A stretch of DNA of 29,911 nt from JBOHWJ01 sp050736615 (GTDB lineage: Bacteria; Desulfobacterota; Binatia; Binatales; Binataceae). The notes under the pieces were generated by a model. The model was given only the letters and a program-made list of their open reading frames with translations. It had not been told where the DNA came from and searched no databases. Made by a program: the position numbers and the translations under genes. Of this stretch, positions 15,930 to 24,271 are shown in pieces. The stretch spans positions 1-29,911 of the forward strand of contig JBOHWL010000175.1 of assembly GCA_050736615.1 (NCBI GenBank), written 5' to 3'. Every line of letters starts with the position of its first letter. The first letter of the stretch is position 1.

Positions 15930-16160
15930 ATGATTCGCACCAATTCGCGAGTGCGGATTTTTCTGCTGCTTCCCGCGCTCGCGCTGATATTGGCGGCATT
16001 TTCGGCATGGGGCGGCGGCTACCTGATGCTGGCGATTCCGAGTGCCGCTTACGAAGGCTACAAGTACGAACACAGCGGAGGCTCGTCGTCCAGTTCCACC
16101 GCCAACAATTCGGCCAGCGCGAGCAGCAAGCGTCACAACTCGGATTCGAACACCGAATAG
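15930..16160 (+). CDS. Small secreted or membrane-anchored protein with Ser/Asn-rich tail
   Basis: From ATG 15930 the product is 76 aa: a basic start, a hydrophobic segment IFLLLPALALILAAF, then GGGY, AYEGYKYEH and a low-complexity tail rich in Ser, Asn and Ala. It could be a signal-peptide protein or a single-span anchor. I do not recognise a family. Two earlier in-frame ATGs, at 15813 and 15696, are possible and would add a soluble N-terminus beginning MGEIIDFSAIKSG. None of the three has a good ribosome site, so the start is undecided. It follows lpxD after 258 bp; a weak TTCCCG/CGGGAA hairpin at 15686-15709 lies between. Confidence 0.4.
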   Translation: MIRTNSRVRIFLLLPALALILAAFSAWGGGYLMLAIPSAAYEGYKYEHSGGSSSSSTANNSASASSKRHNSDSNTE

Positions 16161-16209
16161 TCAACTCCATTCGGCACAGGCGACCAATTTTACATTGATC
16201 TACCGCGCA

Positions 16210-17061
16210 TTATTCCTGCGGCTTCAGCGCGGGCGTGTCCGCGCCGGCCTGCGGCTTGGCCGACGTTTCGTTCGAACCACCTGACGTGTTGGCCGGGGCC
16301 ACGGGCGAGGTTAACATCTGGCGCACGCGCATGAAGGGTTCGATGAGATCGATGGGCAGCGGAAAGACGGTGGTGGAATTGCGTTCCGTGGCAATTTGGG
16401 CAAGCGTTTGAAGATAGCGTAGTTGTAATGTGATCGGGCTGTGGCCCATGATCTCGGCGGCTTCGGCCAGCTTCTGCGACGCCTGAAATTCGCCCTCAGC
16501 GGCGATCACCTTGGCGCGCCGGTCGCGCTCCGCTTCGGCCTGCGCCGCGATCGCGCGTTGCATGTCCTGTGGCAGATCGATGTTGCGCAATTCCACGAGC
16601 GTGACCTTGATGCCCCAGGGTTCGGTCTGCGAATCGATAATTTCCTGAATCTTCGCGTTGACCTTTTCACGCTGGCTGAGCAGGTCGTCGAGGTCGGTCT
16701 GGCCGCCGACCGAACGCAGCGTCGTTTGCGCCAGTTGTAGCGTGGCGAAGAGATAATCGCGTACCTCCGTCACCGCGCGCGACGGGTCGATGACTCGAAA
16801 ATAAAGCACCGCGCTGATCTTGACGGTGACGTTGTCCCGCGTGATCGCGTCCTGTGGCGGGATATCCAGCGTGATCGTGCGCAAATCGATGCGCACCTGC
16901 CGCTCAATCACGGGAATGACGAAGATCACGCCGGGGCCGCGATAAGGCGTCAGCCGCCCGAGCCTGAAGACCACCGAACGCTCATATTCGTTTAGAATCT
17001 TGAGCCCGCTCAGAATCACAACCAGCACGATAAAAATGGCGACTCCGATTCCGATCCCCAT
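16210..17061 (-). CDS. Slipin (SPFH/band 7, stomatin-like) membrane protein
   Basis: The 283-aa protein has one N-terminal membrane helix (about residues 4-22), then the SPFH domain: NEYERSVVFRLGRLTPYRGP, DIPPQDAITRDNVTVKISAV and AQTTLRSVGGQTDLDDLLSQ. A coiled-coil helix rich in Ala and Glu follows (AIAAQAEAERDRRAKVIAAE), and the C-terminus is a low-complexity tail. Slipins oligomerise at membranes and pair with NfeD-type proteases, and NfeD is the next gene upstream here. ATG 17061 has GGAGGG 9 bases upstream. The spacer from NfeD is 228 bp, longer than normal for this pair, so it may have its own promoter. Confidence 0.93.
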   Translation of the reverse strand: MGIGIGVAIFIVLVVILSGLKILNEYERSVVFRLGRLTPYRGPGVIFVIPVIERQVRIDLRTITLDIPPQDAITRDNVTVKISAVLYFRVIDPSRAVTEVRDYLFATLQLAQTTLRSVGGQTDLDDLLSQREKVNAKIQEIIDSQTEPWGIKVTLVELRNIDLPQDMQRAIAAQAEAERDRRAKVIAAEGEFQASQKLAEAAEIMGHSPITLQLRYLQTLAQIATERNSTTVFPLPIDLIEPFMRVRQMLTSPVAPANTSGGSNETSAKPQAGADTPALKPQE

Positions 17062-17289
17062 ACGTGTGTCCCTCCCAATTGCCGCGAATTGCGGCCGTCA
17101 AAAAAATCTCCACAAAGGCATCATGCTCGCTCCGCTGAGCGCCGCGAAGAATTCGGGACCTTGCCCTTTTGATGCTTTTCTCCGGAATTCTCCGCTGGAT
17201 CTCGAACGCACGTCGCGGGCACCTTGTCCTGAACGCGATCGCAACTCCGCTTCGCTTCGGCTGGTGCAATCGCTGCGCCCGCGGCGTCG

Positions 17290-18627
17290 CTAACGCGCGG
17301 ATTCCCGGCGCACCTCGATTTGCAGGCCTTTAACCGCAACGACGCGCGCGCGCGTGCCGGGATCAAGCGTCTCGCCGCTGACCGCGCGCCAGTTCTCGCC
17401 GTGAACAAAGACGCGGCCGGGCGCACCCGGCGCGATCGGCTCGCGGACTTCGCCGATTTTTCCGATTAAGCCTTCGGAACCCGTGGTGGCGCGTCCGCGA
17501 CGCTCGAATGCGAGATAGCCCAGACCCAGGATCAGCACGGACATTCCAATTGTCGCTCCGGCGATAATCCCGCGGCTAATTTCGAGATTGGTTCCAGCGC
17601 TGTCGATTAAAAACAGCGAGCCCAGGACGAAGGCGGCGAGCCCGCCCATAGCCAGGATGCCATAACTGGCCACGAACAGCTCGGCTATCAGCATCGCGAT
17701 GCCCAACAACACCAGCAGCACACCCGACAGATTGATCGGCAGCACCTGGAATGACGTGAGCGCCAGCAACAGGCAGATGGCGCCGGCGACGCCGGGCAAG
17801 AATACCCCCGGGTGAGCGAATTCGAAATAGATGCCGGCGATACCCGCCAGGAACAGCAAATACATCACGTTGGGATCCGCGAGCAGATTTAGCACGCGAG
17901 CGCCCAACGACATTCGAATGTGGCGGAGACGGGCGTCGGCCAACTCCAGCCTGATCCGGCGTCCGCCCGCGACCGTGACCACGCGCCCCGAGGTCTGGCG
18001 CAGAAGCGCGCGCAGATTCGGTGCGACGATATCGACGACATGCAGCTTAAGCGCCTCGCCGTCGGTTATGGCGGCGCTTTGGCGCACCGCTTGCTCGACC
18101 CATTGCTCGTTACGGCCGCGCTCATGGGCAATCGAGCGGATAAACGATGCCGCGAAGTTTTCGATCTTTTTGCCCTCGGGTCCTTTGATCGCGGCGCCTC
18201 CCTCTCCGACTGGATGCGCCGCGCCGATGGTCGTGCCGGGCGCCATCGCGGCGATGTTTGCCGCTTCTGTAACGAAGGTGCCAGCCGAAGCGGCGGTGGC
18301 CCCGGACGGTGCGACATAGACGATCACCGGGATTGGCGAATTGAGCAGCGCTTCGACGATTTGCCGCATCGAAGTCAGTAGTCCCCCCGGTGTATCCAGT
18401 TCGATCACCAAAGCCGCCGCGTGGTCGCGGCTCGCGCGTGCCACCGAGTCGCTGATGAAACCGGCGCTGGCCGGATTGATCGACCCGTCAAGGGTGATCA
18501 CGTCGACTGTCCGAGCGGTGAAGGGCGCGCTGGGTAATTGCGCGGCACCGCTCGTGATTGCGGCGCCCACCGTTACGCTAAAGAGCAATAGTGAAAACCA
18601 TTTTAATCGATAGCGGCGGGATTTCAC
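17290..18627 (-). CDS. NfeD-family protein with ClpP-like membrane-bound serine protease domain
   Basis: This 445-aa long-form NfeD begins with a signal peptide, then a ClpP/SppA-like protease domain: LVIELDTPGGLLTSM, then VAPSGATAASAGTFV with nucleophile Ser114, and a Lys near 153-154 in KGPEGKKIENF as general base, the Ser-Lys dyad known in archaeal stomatin-cleaving homologues. Next are about five membrane helices (from VMYLLFLAGIAGIYFEF) and a C-terminal OB-fold domain with IGKIGEVREPI and GRVFVHGENWRAVSGE. It likely cleaves or regulates the slipin encoded downstream. The start used is GTG 18627 with no strong ribosome site, chosen because it gives a normal basic signal-peptide start. The UDG gene is upstream on the same strand, 93 bp away. 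Confidence 0.92.
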   Translation of the reverse strand: MKSRRYRLKWFSLLLFSVTVGAAITSGAAQLPSAPFTARTVDVITLDGSINPASAGFISDSVARASRDHAAALVIELDTPGGLLTSMRQIVEALLNSPIPVIVYVAPSGATAASAGTFVTEAANIAAMAPGTTIGAAHPVGEGGAAIKGPEGKKIENFAASFIRSIAHERGRNEQWVEQAVRQSAAITDGEALKLHVVDIVAPNLRALLRQTSGRVVTVAGGRRIRLELADARLRHIRMSLGARVLNLLADPNVMYLLFLAGIAGIYFEFAHPGVFLPGVAGAICLLLALTSFQVLPINLSGVLLVLLGIAMLIAELFVASYGILAMGGLAAFVLGSLFLIDSAGTNLEISRGIIAGATIGMSVLILGLGYLAFERRGRATTGSEGLIGKIGEVREPIAPGAPGRVFVHGENWRAVSGETLDPGTRARVVAVKGLQIEVRRESAR

Positions 18628-18720
18628 GGTCAGCGCAAGCGCGCTTGCGTGGATGTTAGCGGATCGCGTTGCGCGCGAAGCGAGCCAAAGCTGTCTTCGG
18701 TGTGCGCATGTCTGAGCATA

Positions 18721-19629
18721 TTAGCGGCTTGCGCCACGTGGCGGAATGGTTCTTCCCAGCTCTTTCATCACTTCTTGGATATCCGCCCAGACTTTGCGTT
18801 TCTCGGCGGGATTGCGCAGCAGATAGGCCGGATGAAATGTCGGCATCAGCTTGACCCCGCGCACCTCATGCCAGCTTCCGCGCAACTTGCTGATTGGCGT
18901 TTTAACCTTGAGCAGCGCCTGCACCGCGAATGTCCCCAATCCGACGATCACGCGCGGGCGCACCAGGTGGATTTGACGGAAGAGAAACGGTTCGCAGGCC
19001 GCGACCTCATCGAATTCGGGATTACGGTTATCGGGCGGGCGGCATTTAATCACGTTGCAAATATAGACCTCAGCGCGCGACATCCCCATGCCCCGTTCGA
19101 TAATATCGGTCAACAATTGGCCGGCGCGGCCGACGAAGGGCTCGCCCTGAAGGTCTTCATCGGCTCCGGGAGCTTCGCCAACAAACATCAGCTCGGCCTC
19201 CGGATTGCCGATGCCAAACACAAGATTGTTTCTGAGCGGCGCCAACTTGCAGCGTTCGCAATTCCCGATGAATTCGCGCAAAGCGCCAAGATCGGCGGCG
19301 CGTTCCAGTCCCGGATAGCGGTAGGACGGCGCCTCACCGGCGTCCGCTGTTTCATTCAGGGAGTCGCCCAGTGCGCGCAACGATTGCTGGGTGACTTCGC
19401 GCGGATGGGCCATGGACACCACCGGCCGCCGCGCAATCGGGGCGTCGCCCGGAAATTCGCCTGAAGTGCGCTGAATCATCGGCCGAGCCTCATCAGGCCG
19501 GGAAATCGCGCTGGAGCCGATGGACGAGGCGGGCAAGCCTTCGAGTCCTTCTTCGCGCAATTGTTCAACGTAATCGCGGAGCGTGGCGAGCAAACACGCG
19601 CGGTCTGGCGGCATTGCCGCCGCGCTCAT
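18721..19629 (-). CDS. Family 4 uracil-DNA glycosylase with [4Fe-4S] cluster
   Basis: Family 4 UDG removes uracil from DNA in base-excision repair. The 302-aa protein has an N-terminal extension of about 115 residues with low complexity, then the core: Cys124 and Cys127 in CERCKLAP, motif GEAPGADED at 151-159 with GEPFVGRAGQLL, Cys196 in NVIKCRPPDNRNP and Cys212 in VAACEPFL. The four cysteines fit a [4Fe-4S] cluster. The second active-site motif is FHPAYLLRNP at 265-274. The N-terminal extension is longer than in minimal homologues such as thermophile UDGs. The gene is divergent from the phospholipase-like gene and upstream of NfeD. Confidence 0.93.
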   Translation of the reverse strand: MSAAAMPPDRACLLATLRDYVEQLREEGLEGLPASSIGSSAISRPDEARPMIQRTSGEFPGDAPIARRPVVSMAHPREVTQQSLRALGDSLNETADAGEAPSYRYPGLERAADLGALREFIGNCERCKLAPLRNNLVFGIGNPEAELMFVGEAPGADEDLQGEPFVGRAGQLLTDIIERGMGMSRAEVYICNVIKCRPPDNRNPEFDEVAACEPFLFRQIHLVRPRVIVGLGTFAVQALLKVKTPISKLRGSWHEVRGVKLMPTFHPAYLLRNPAEKRKVWADIQEVMKELGRTIPPRGASR

Positions 19630-19683
19630 AAGATAATCCTCAGTTCGGCGCGACCAGTCGCATCCTGGATTGACTCTCCGCCC

Positions 19684-20580
19684 ATGCTTATTGCCGCCGC
19701 TATCGCCGTCATTCTTACATTCATTTTACTCGTCCCGGCGCCCGCTTTCGCATGGGGACCGGTGACCCATATTGCCCTTGGGGTGCAGGTGCTAGCGACG
19801 GTTATCACCCCGGAACATCCGCTTCAAGCCGTGCTCGCCAGCCTGCCGGAGGTTTTTCTTTACGGCAGCCTTGCGCCCGATATTGTCCAGGGCCGCCGGT
19901 TGCAAAGCCGGCTTCGGCGCCATTCGCATAACTGGTCAACCGGGAATTATTTACTCGAATCGGCCGGCGATGAGCACGAACGTGCCTTCGCCCTGGGCTA
20001 CATGGCGCATCTGGCGGCCGACGTGGTGGCGCACAATTTTTACCTGCCCGCGCGCTTCATTGGACATTTTGATTCCGGCTTTGCCAGCCACATTTATAAC
20101 GAAGGCTGTTTCGACAGTCTCTACGAGTCTGATTATCGGGAATTGCTGCTGAAGCTTATCGCCCTCGATTTCGCCGCTCTCGACGCGATGCTCAGTCGCG
20201 CGGTTGATTCGCCGCTGGTGTCATTCTCAACCCACCACATCATCTTCGAGGGCGGCTTGCGGCGAATTCGCCAATGGGACCGCGTGATCAAGGCGACGCG
20301 CGGCGCGCGGCGAATTGATCGGATGGAAGCCGAACTGTTTTCCGGCGCAGCGCGCGGCGCGATCGCTGGAATGTTCGAGCTCGGTGAGCAGGCGCCATGC
20401 TGCCGGTTCGATCCGATGGGAGCGCAGGCGCTCGCCGGCGCGCTGTCGTCGCGGCGCAACCTGCAGCGGCTTACGCGAATGGGGCCGAAAGCACGTAAGA
20501 GCGCGCACGAGCTGGCCAACTCGATGCTTGCCGATGTCACGGCGCATTTGCGCCACACTTCATTCGATCAGGGTAAATAA
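19684..20580 (+). CDS. Secreted zinc-dependent phospholipase C-like protein
   Basis: A signal peptide, AAAIAVILTFILLVPAPAFA, should be cut before Trp24. A mature N-terminal Trp is a zinc ligand in phospholipase C enzymes of the PC-PLC/alpha-toxin family. The other ligand-type residues follow in the expected order: His29 in WGPVTHIALG, Asp66 in GSLAPDIVQG, His82 in RHSHNW, His109, Asp113 and His117 in YMAHLAADVVAHNFY, and Glu140 in HIYNEG. The protein is 298 aa. I chose ATG 19684 since it gives a normal signal peptide; the frame open back to 19561 would overlap the UDG start. The real substrate is unproven. Phospholipid hydrolysis in the periplasm or outside is the family expectation. Confidence 0.8.
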   Translation: MLIAAAIAVILTFILLVPAPAFAWGPVTHIALGVQVLATVITPEHPLQAVLASLPEVFLYGSLAPDIVQGRRLQSRLRRHSHNWSTGNYLLESAGDEHERAFALGYMAHLAADVVAHNFYLPARFIGHFDSGFASHIYNEGCFDSLYESDYRELLLKLIALDFAALDAMLSRAVDSPLVSFSTHHIIFEGGLRRIRQWDRVIKATRGARRIDRMEAELFSGAARGAIAGMFELGEQAPCCRFDPMGAQALAGALSSRRNLQRLTRMGPKARKSAHELANSMLADVTAHLRHTSFDQGK

Positions 20581-20598
20581 CTGGAAAAATCAGTTTGA

Positions 20599-21828
20599 TC
20601 AGTTTGAGGCACCGCGTGCCTTATGCCCGGATTCGCCGCGGACACTTAATAGCGCATCGAGAATCACACCGGCGACGTCGTCCTTGGTGAGTAGTGGATG
20701 GCTTTGCAAGCGGCCGTCCCCGCCGATGATCGTCACGATGTTGGTGTCGGTGCCAAAGCCGGCGCCCGCGCGCGTGACATCATTGCCAACGATGAGGTCG
20801 AGCTGCTTGCGCCTTAGCTTGTCGAGCGCGTTGGCTTCCAGAGATTCGGTTTCGGCGGCAAAACCGATCAGCAAGCGGTCGCCCTTTTTGGCCGCCAGGC
20901 GCGGCAACTCATCGACGATCGGCGCCAACGCCAGCTCCAAGCCGTCGGCGCTTTTCTTCAGCTTCTGGGCGGTAGGATAACGCGGGCGAAAATCCGCCAC
21001 GGCCGCCGCCATGATCAACGTCGAGCACCATGGAAAATTCTCTGAAGTCGCGCGCAACATCTCAGCCGCGCTGACGGTGTCGATCCGCTCGATTCCACGC
21101 GGAGTCGCCAGTGCCGATGGTCCCGCCACCATCCGCACCGTCGCGCCGCGCCGCCATGCCGCCTTCGCGAGCGCGAAACCCATCTTGCCCGACGAGCGAT
21201 TGGAAACGAAGCGCACTGGATCAATCGCTTCCTGCGTCGGGCCGGCGGTTATCAAAATACGCTCGGCGGCGAGGTCCGCCCGCGTCAGCATCCGTTCGAG
21301 TTCGTCAACAATTACCGGCGGATCGGCCAGCCGTCCCTTACCTTCGTAACCGCATGCCAGTGCGCCCTCGCCGGGTTCGATGACAGTGACACCGCGAGCC
21401 CTGAGGCGCGCGAGGTTTTCGGCCACGGTCGGATGCGCGTACATGTGCACGTTCATCGCCGGTGCGAACGCAACGGGACATTGCGCGGCGAGCAGCACGG
21501 TGGTGACTAGGTCATCGGCGATCCCGCCGGCCGCCTTGGCGATGATATTCGCGGTGGCGGGAGCGACTACGATCGCATCGGCGCTGTCGGCCAGCCGAAT
21601 GTGGCCGATTTCGGATTCCTGTGTGAGGCTGAACGTAGCGGTCGCAACCGGATTTTGGCTGAGTGTCTGCAAGGTCAGCGCGGTGATAAATTCCGCCGCA
21701 TTGCGCGTCATCATCACGCGGACCCTGGCGCCGCGCGTGACCAGCAGGCGTACCAATTCCGCCGACTTGTACGCGGCAATTCCGCCGCTTACACCGAGCA
21801 CAATGGCTTTATCCGCAAGGATTCCCAT
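20599..21828 (-). CDS. coaBC: Bifunctional phosphopantothenoylcysteine decarboxylase / phosphopantothenate-cysteine ligase
   Basis: CoaBC makes 4'-phosphopantetheine on the coenzyme A pathway: CoaB ligates cysteine to phosphopantothenate, CoaC decarboxylates the product with FMN. The N-terminal CoaC domain has GVSGGIAAYKSAELVRLL at 12-29, catalytic His76 in IGHIRLA, PAMN at 123-126 and Cys159 in ACGYEGKGRLADP. The CoaB domain starts near residue 190 with ITAGPTQEAIDPVRFVSN and RSSGKMGFALA, followed by VVADFRP and LIGFAAETE later in the text of the frame. Length 409 aa is normal. ATG 21828 has no strong ribosome site. It is convergent with the phospholipase-like gene, 18 bp apart. Confidence 0.96.
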   Translation of the reverse strand: MGILADKAIVLGVSGGIAAYKSAELVRLLVTRGARVRVMMTRNAAEFITALTLQTLSQNPVATATFSLTQESEIGHIRLADSADAIVVAPATANIIAKAAGGIADDLVTTVLLAAQCPVAFAPAMNVHMYAHPTVAENLARLRARGVTVIEPGEGALACGYEGKGRLADPPVIVDELERMLTRADLAAERILITAGPTQEAIDPVRFVSNRSSGKMGFALAKAAWRRGATVRMVAGPSALATPRGIERIDTVSAAEMLRATSENFPWCSTLIMAAAVADFRPRYPTAQKLKKSADGLELALAPIVDELPRLAAKKGDRLLIGFAAETESLEANALDKLRRKQLDLIVGNDVTRAGAGFGTDTNIVTIIGGDGRLQSHPLLTKDDVAGVILDALLSVRGESGHKARGASN

Positions 21829-21928
21829 TGATTACGATTCTTATATTCCCGCGCCGCCGTTGGGAAGTGGCGCGTACCACGCGCCTCCGAATCTCCGGCT
21901 AACGAAGCTCTGCACAAGGAGTAATTCT

Positions 21929-22071
21929 GTTATTCTGAGTGCAACGAGGAATCCCGGATCTTTTCGATTTTGCGGGCTTTTTACCGGGATTCTTCACTTC
22001 GCAGACTCCGTTCAGAATGACCAATGGGTTTGCGCAGAGGTTCTCTAACCGCAGGCTCCGTTCGGAATGAC
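21929..22071. repeat. Imperfect palindromic intergenic repeat with a partial second copy
   Basis: The left arm at 21929-21957 (contains ATTCTGAGT, AACGAGGAATCCCGG) and the right arm at 21984-22021 (CCGGGATTCTTC to TTCAGAATGAC) form an interrupted inverted repeat. A 21-base piece of the right arm, GCAGACTCCGTTCAGAATGAC class, at 22001-22021 recurs at 22051-22071 with two changes. The layout resembles widespread REP/MITE-like elements of the form ATTCTGAGCGAAGCGAAGAATC; family identity is inference. It fills the gap between coaBC and the large membrane protein gene. Confidence 0.6.
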
Positions 22072-22093
22072 AACTGAGGCTTGTGTGGAGTTC

Positions 22094-23875
22094 CTAACGA
22101 ATTGCCCCGCTCTCAAGGGTGAATCCGGGGATAGTGGCGGCGGCTGGCCGTTCCCACAATTGCCAAGATGGTCCGGACGGCAGCGGTTTCCAATGCGCCT
22201 CAAGATACGCTGGCGGCCGCTGCCCAGCAGCGATCGCGACGTAACGGACTCGATAGTGCGTGATCAACCCGGATGGGTCGCTGGCGACGCGGGCATACGC
22301 GATCATCAGGCCGGCGAACAGGTCAGACCTTGGCCGTATGCCCACGGACCAGGGTCCCCATTGATAACTCACGCTAAAATTATGCGCCCAGGTTCTGAAA
22401 GTGTCGTAATTCGCTCCGCTCAGATATTGGTTGAGCGCCATCCGCGTCTCCCAATTCGCGTCGTCGAGCCATAGGCTCATCGTCGCCGCGTATCCGGACA
22501 GTGGATGCTGGTTTCGGGTGATTGCTGAATAATCACAAAAGGTTTGGTCGCCGGCGATAACGGAACCCGCAACCAGGCGCGTATTGTCCGTCTGTTCGGC
22601 ACTGAAGCGGGCATAGCGAGCGAGCGTTCCGGCCGCGAATTTGTTGCGCAATGTATCGGCTTTGATCAGGAATAGGCCCAGTAAGAGCCAGCAGCAAACC
22701 AGCGCCGCGCCGGCGCCGGCCAGTTTGCGCCCGCGCTCGGCCTCATTTTTGATAAGGACGTCAGCCGCCGCGATCACAAGCAGGATTTCCAGCGTGCCGC
22801 CCCAGACCATGCGCCAATGACCGGCGCGAAGATCAAGCCCGGTAATGACATGGCTGTTGCTCAGAAGAACCGCACTGACGGCAAGACTCAGAAGGTACAG
22901 CGCGTCGCCTCGCTTGTTCATCCAAATCCAGGCCGCGGCCAACAAACAGCCGATCAGTCCCGCCTTCGGCACGATCACGAATGAAAGCCGCGGCACTGGA
23001 AGAAAATAGCTCATTCGGGCAAGAGCATCCGGGGCGCTATGATGCTTCACCAGAAGATTGCTTGCGAGAAGCGGTGCGCCGAACAGCAGGCCAATCCACA
23101 GGATATGGCAGTAGGCCGGCTGGCGCTTGTCGAGCAGGAAGGCGAGTACGAGAGCACCAGCGGCCGCTGTCCAAAAATAGAAATAGACGTAAAAGAGCAG
23201 GCCAAAGCTGACACCCGCGAGGGTGATACGCCGCCAGGTCGGTCGCTCACGCGCCCTGGCCAACAATATGATTTGCAGCAGCAGAAAGGGCAGGCCGAGT
23301 GCGGGGTCAACTATGCGCCACTGCTCAAGGAACACCGGAGGCCAATTTGAAAGCAGGCTCGTCGGATGGAAGAGCAGACGAACCGTCGCGATCAGTTGGC
23401 CTATGAATGGTTGCGCAACCAGACATCCAGCGTCCGCCATTACGAAGATCGCACAGCCGGCGGCGAGCCAGCCTCGCTCGAGGTAATGGAAGAAAAGCCA
23501 GTACAGCGCCAGAGCCATTCCCAGCGCGGCCCACAGATGCCAAATCTCATTGATGGCAAAGGGATCCGCGCCAAGTGCGCGAGCTAGCTTCGCCGCGGGT
23601 ACGAAAAACAGCCACGAAAATAGCGTCGAATGGTTGGGATTTACAGGATCGGCAACCTGCCAAAAAGACGAATAATATGGCTGCGCGGATATCTGTAAGT
23701 ACAACAGGTTGTCAGGGTCGGCGATGAAAATCCATTCATGAAGCTGACGCCACCACAAGAAGTAGGGCCAAAACGAGATCGTGATTCCGGCTCCGGCGCT
23801 GAGACTTATTGGCAGCGCGTGGGCCTTTATACCTGGCGTTAGCTTTTCGAGCGCCGCTCGCCGCAACGATTTCAA
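22094..23875 (-). CDS. Large polytopic membrane protein, GT-C glycosyltransferase-like
   Basis: The 593-aa protein has roughly a dozen hydrophobic segments from residue 21 to about 410 (for example WHLWAALGMALALYWLFFHY, FGLLFYVYFYFWTAAAGALV, GAALVCCWLLLGLFLI). After the first helix, in the loop typical for such enzymes, comes an acidic pair in IADPDNLLYL (Asp53, Asp55). A soluble C-terminal part of about 170 residues follows, including LSGYAATMSLWLDD and LITHYRVRYVAIAAG. This plan (N-terminal acidic loop, many helices, outside C-terminal domain) fits GT-C polyprenyl-phosphate sugar transferases or YfhO-like proteins, but I see no decisive family motif. It is separated from ino1 (upstream, same strand) by 396 bp. 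Confidence 0.65.
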   Translation of the reverse strand: MKSLRRAALEKLTPGIKAHALPISLSAGAGITISFWPYFLWWRQLHEWIFIADPDNLLYLQISAQPYYSSFWQVADPVNPNHSTLFSWLFFVPAAKLARALGADPFAINEIWHLWAALGMALALYWLFFHYLERGWLAAGCAIFVMADAGCLVAQPFIGQLIATVRLLFHPTSLLSNWPPVFLEQWRIVDPALGLPFLLLQIILLARARERPTWRRITLAGVSFGLLFYVYFYFWTAAAGALVLAFLLDKRQPAYCHILWIGLLFGAPLLASNLLVKHHSAPDALARMSYFLPVPRLSFVIVPKAGLIGCLLAAAWIWMNKRGDALYLLSLAVSAVLLSNSHVITGLDLRAGHWRMVWGGTLEILLVIAAADVLIKNEAERGRKLAGAGAALVCCWLLLGLFLIKADTLRNKFAAGTLARYARFSAEQTDNTRLVAGSVIAGDQTFCDYSAITRNQHPLSGYAATMSLWLDDANWETRMALNQYLSGANYDTFRTWAHNFSVSYQWGPWSVGIRPRSDLFAGLMIAYARVASDPSGLITHYRVRYVAIAAGQRPPAYLEAHWKPLPSGPSWQLWERPAAATIPGFTLESGAIR

Positions 23876-24271
23876 CCAGCCAAAAGCCGTGCGTTCAACT
23901 TGTATACGGCGATGCCCGCCAGCTCACTTGCGGGCATGAAATCAATCTCTCGATCACGTGCTTGATGAGAAAACGGGCGCTGTTGCGGTGGCATTACGCG
24001 AGTTGATGCTGACGGTTTGAGAGCGCGGCGGCGTGGCCTCGCAAATCGATCGACCGGCTCAGCCGTGGCCTTCCACGAACCGGGCCTCCGGTACGGCGCG
24101 GCAATCGCGCGGGGCCCTCTTCATCAAAGCGATGCATCAGATGCGCGCTTGATTTCAGTAATGCGGCGATTGGCGTCCACTCGGAGCGTGACATGCGAAA
24201 CCTTCCATCCGCCGGTCGAGTGCGCTCACCTCGACCGCAAGAGCCTGGATGCCGGCTAAGCCTTTCACGGT
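23876..24271. other. 396-bp spacer with an 8-bp hairpin
   Basis: No supported gene was found between ino1 and the membrane protein gene. Short frames exist on both strands but look random. The hairpin ATGCCCGC (23912-23919) with GCGGGCAT (23930-23937) and a 10-base loop lies 37 bp upstream of the membrane protein start and could form in its leader. No T-run follows on either strand, so it is not a classical terminator. Confidence 0.5.

Noticed and set aside
18649..19464. 271-aa plus-strand open frame opposite the UDG gene
   Set aside because: The UDG reading has all four cysteines and active-site motifs; the other strand has none.
23994..24259. Short frames on both strands in the ino1 spacer, including a minus-strand stretch near 24140-24220 that reads as protein-like
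   Set aside because: They are under 80 codons, overlap each other, lack ribosome sites and show no family motif.
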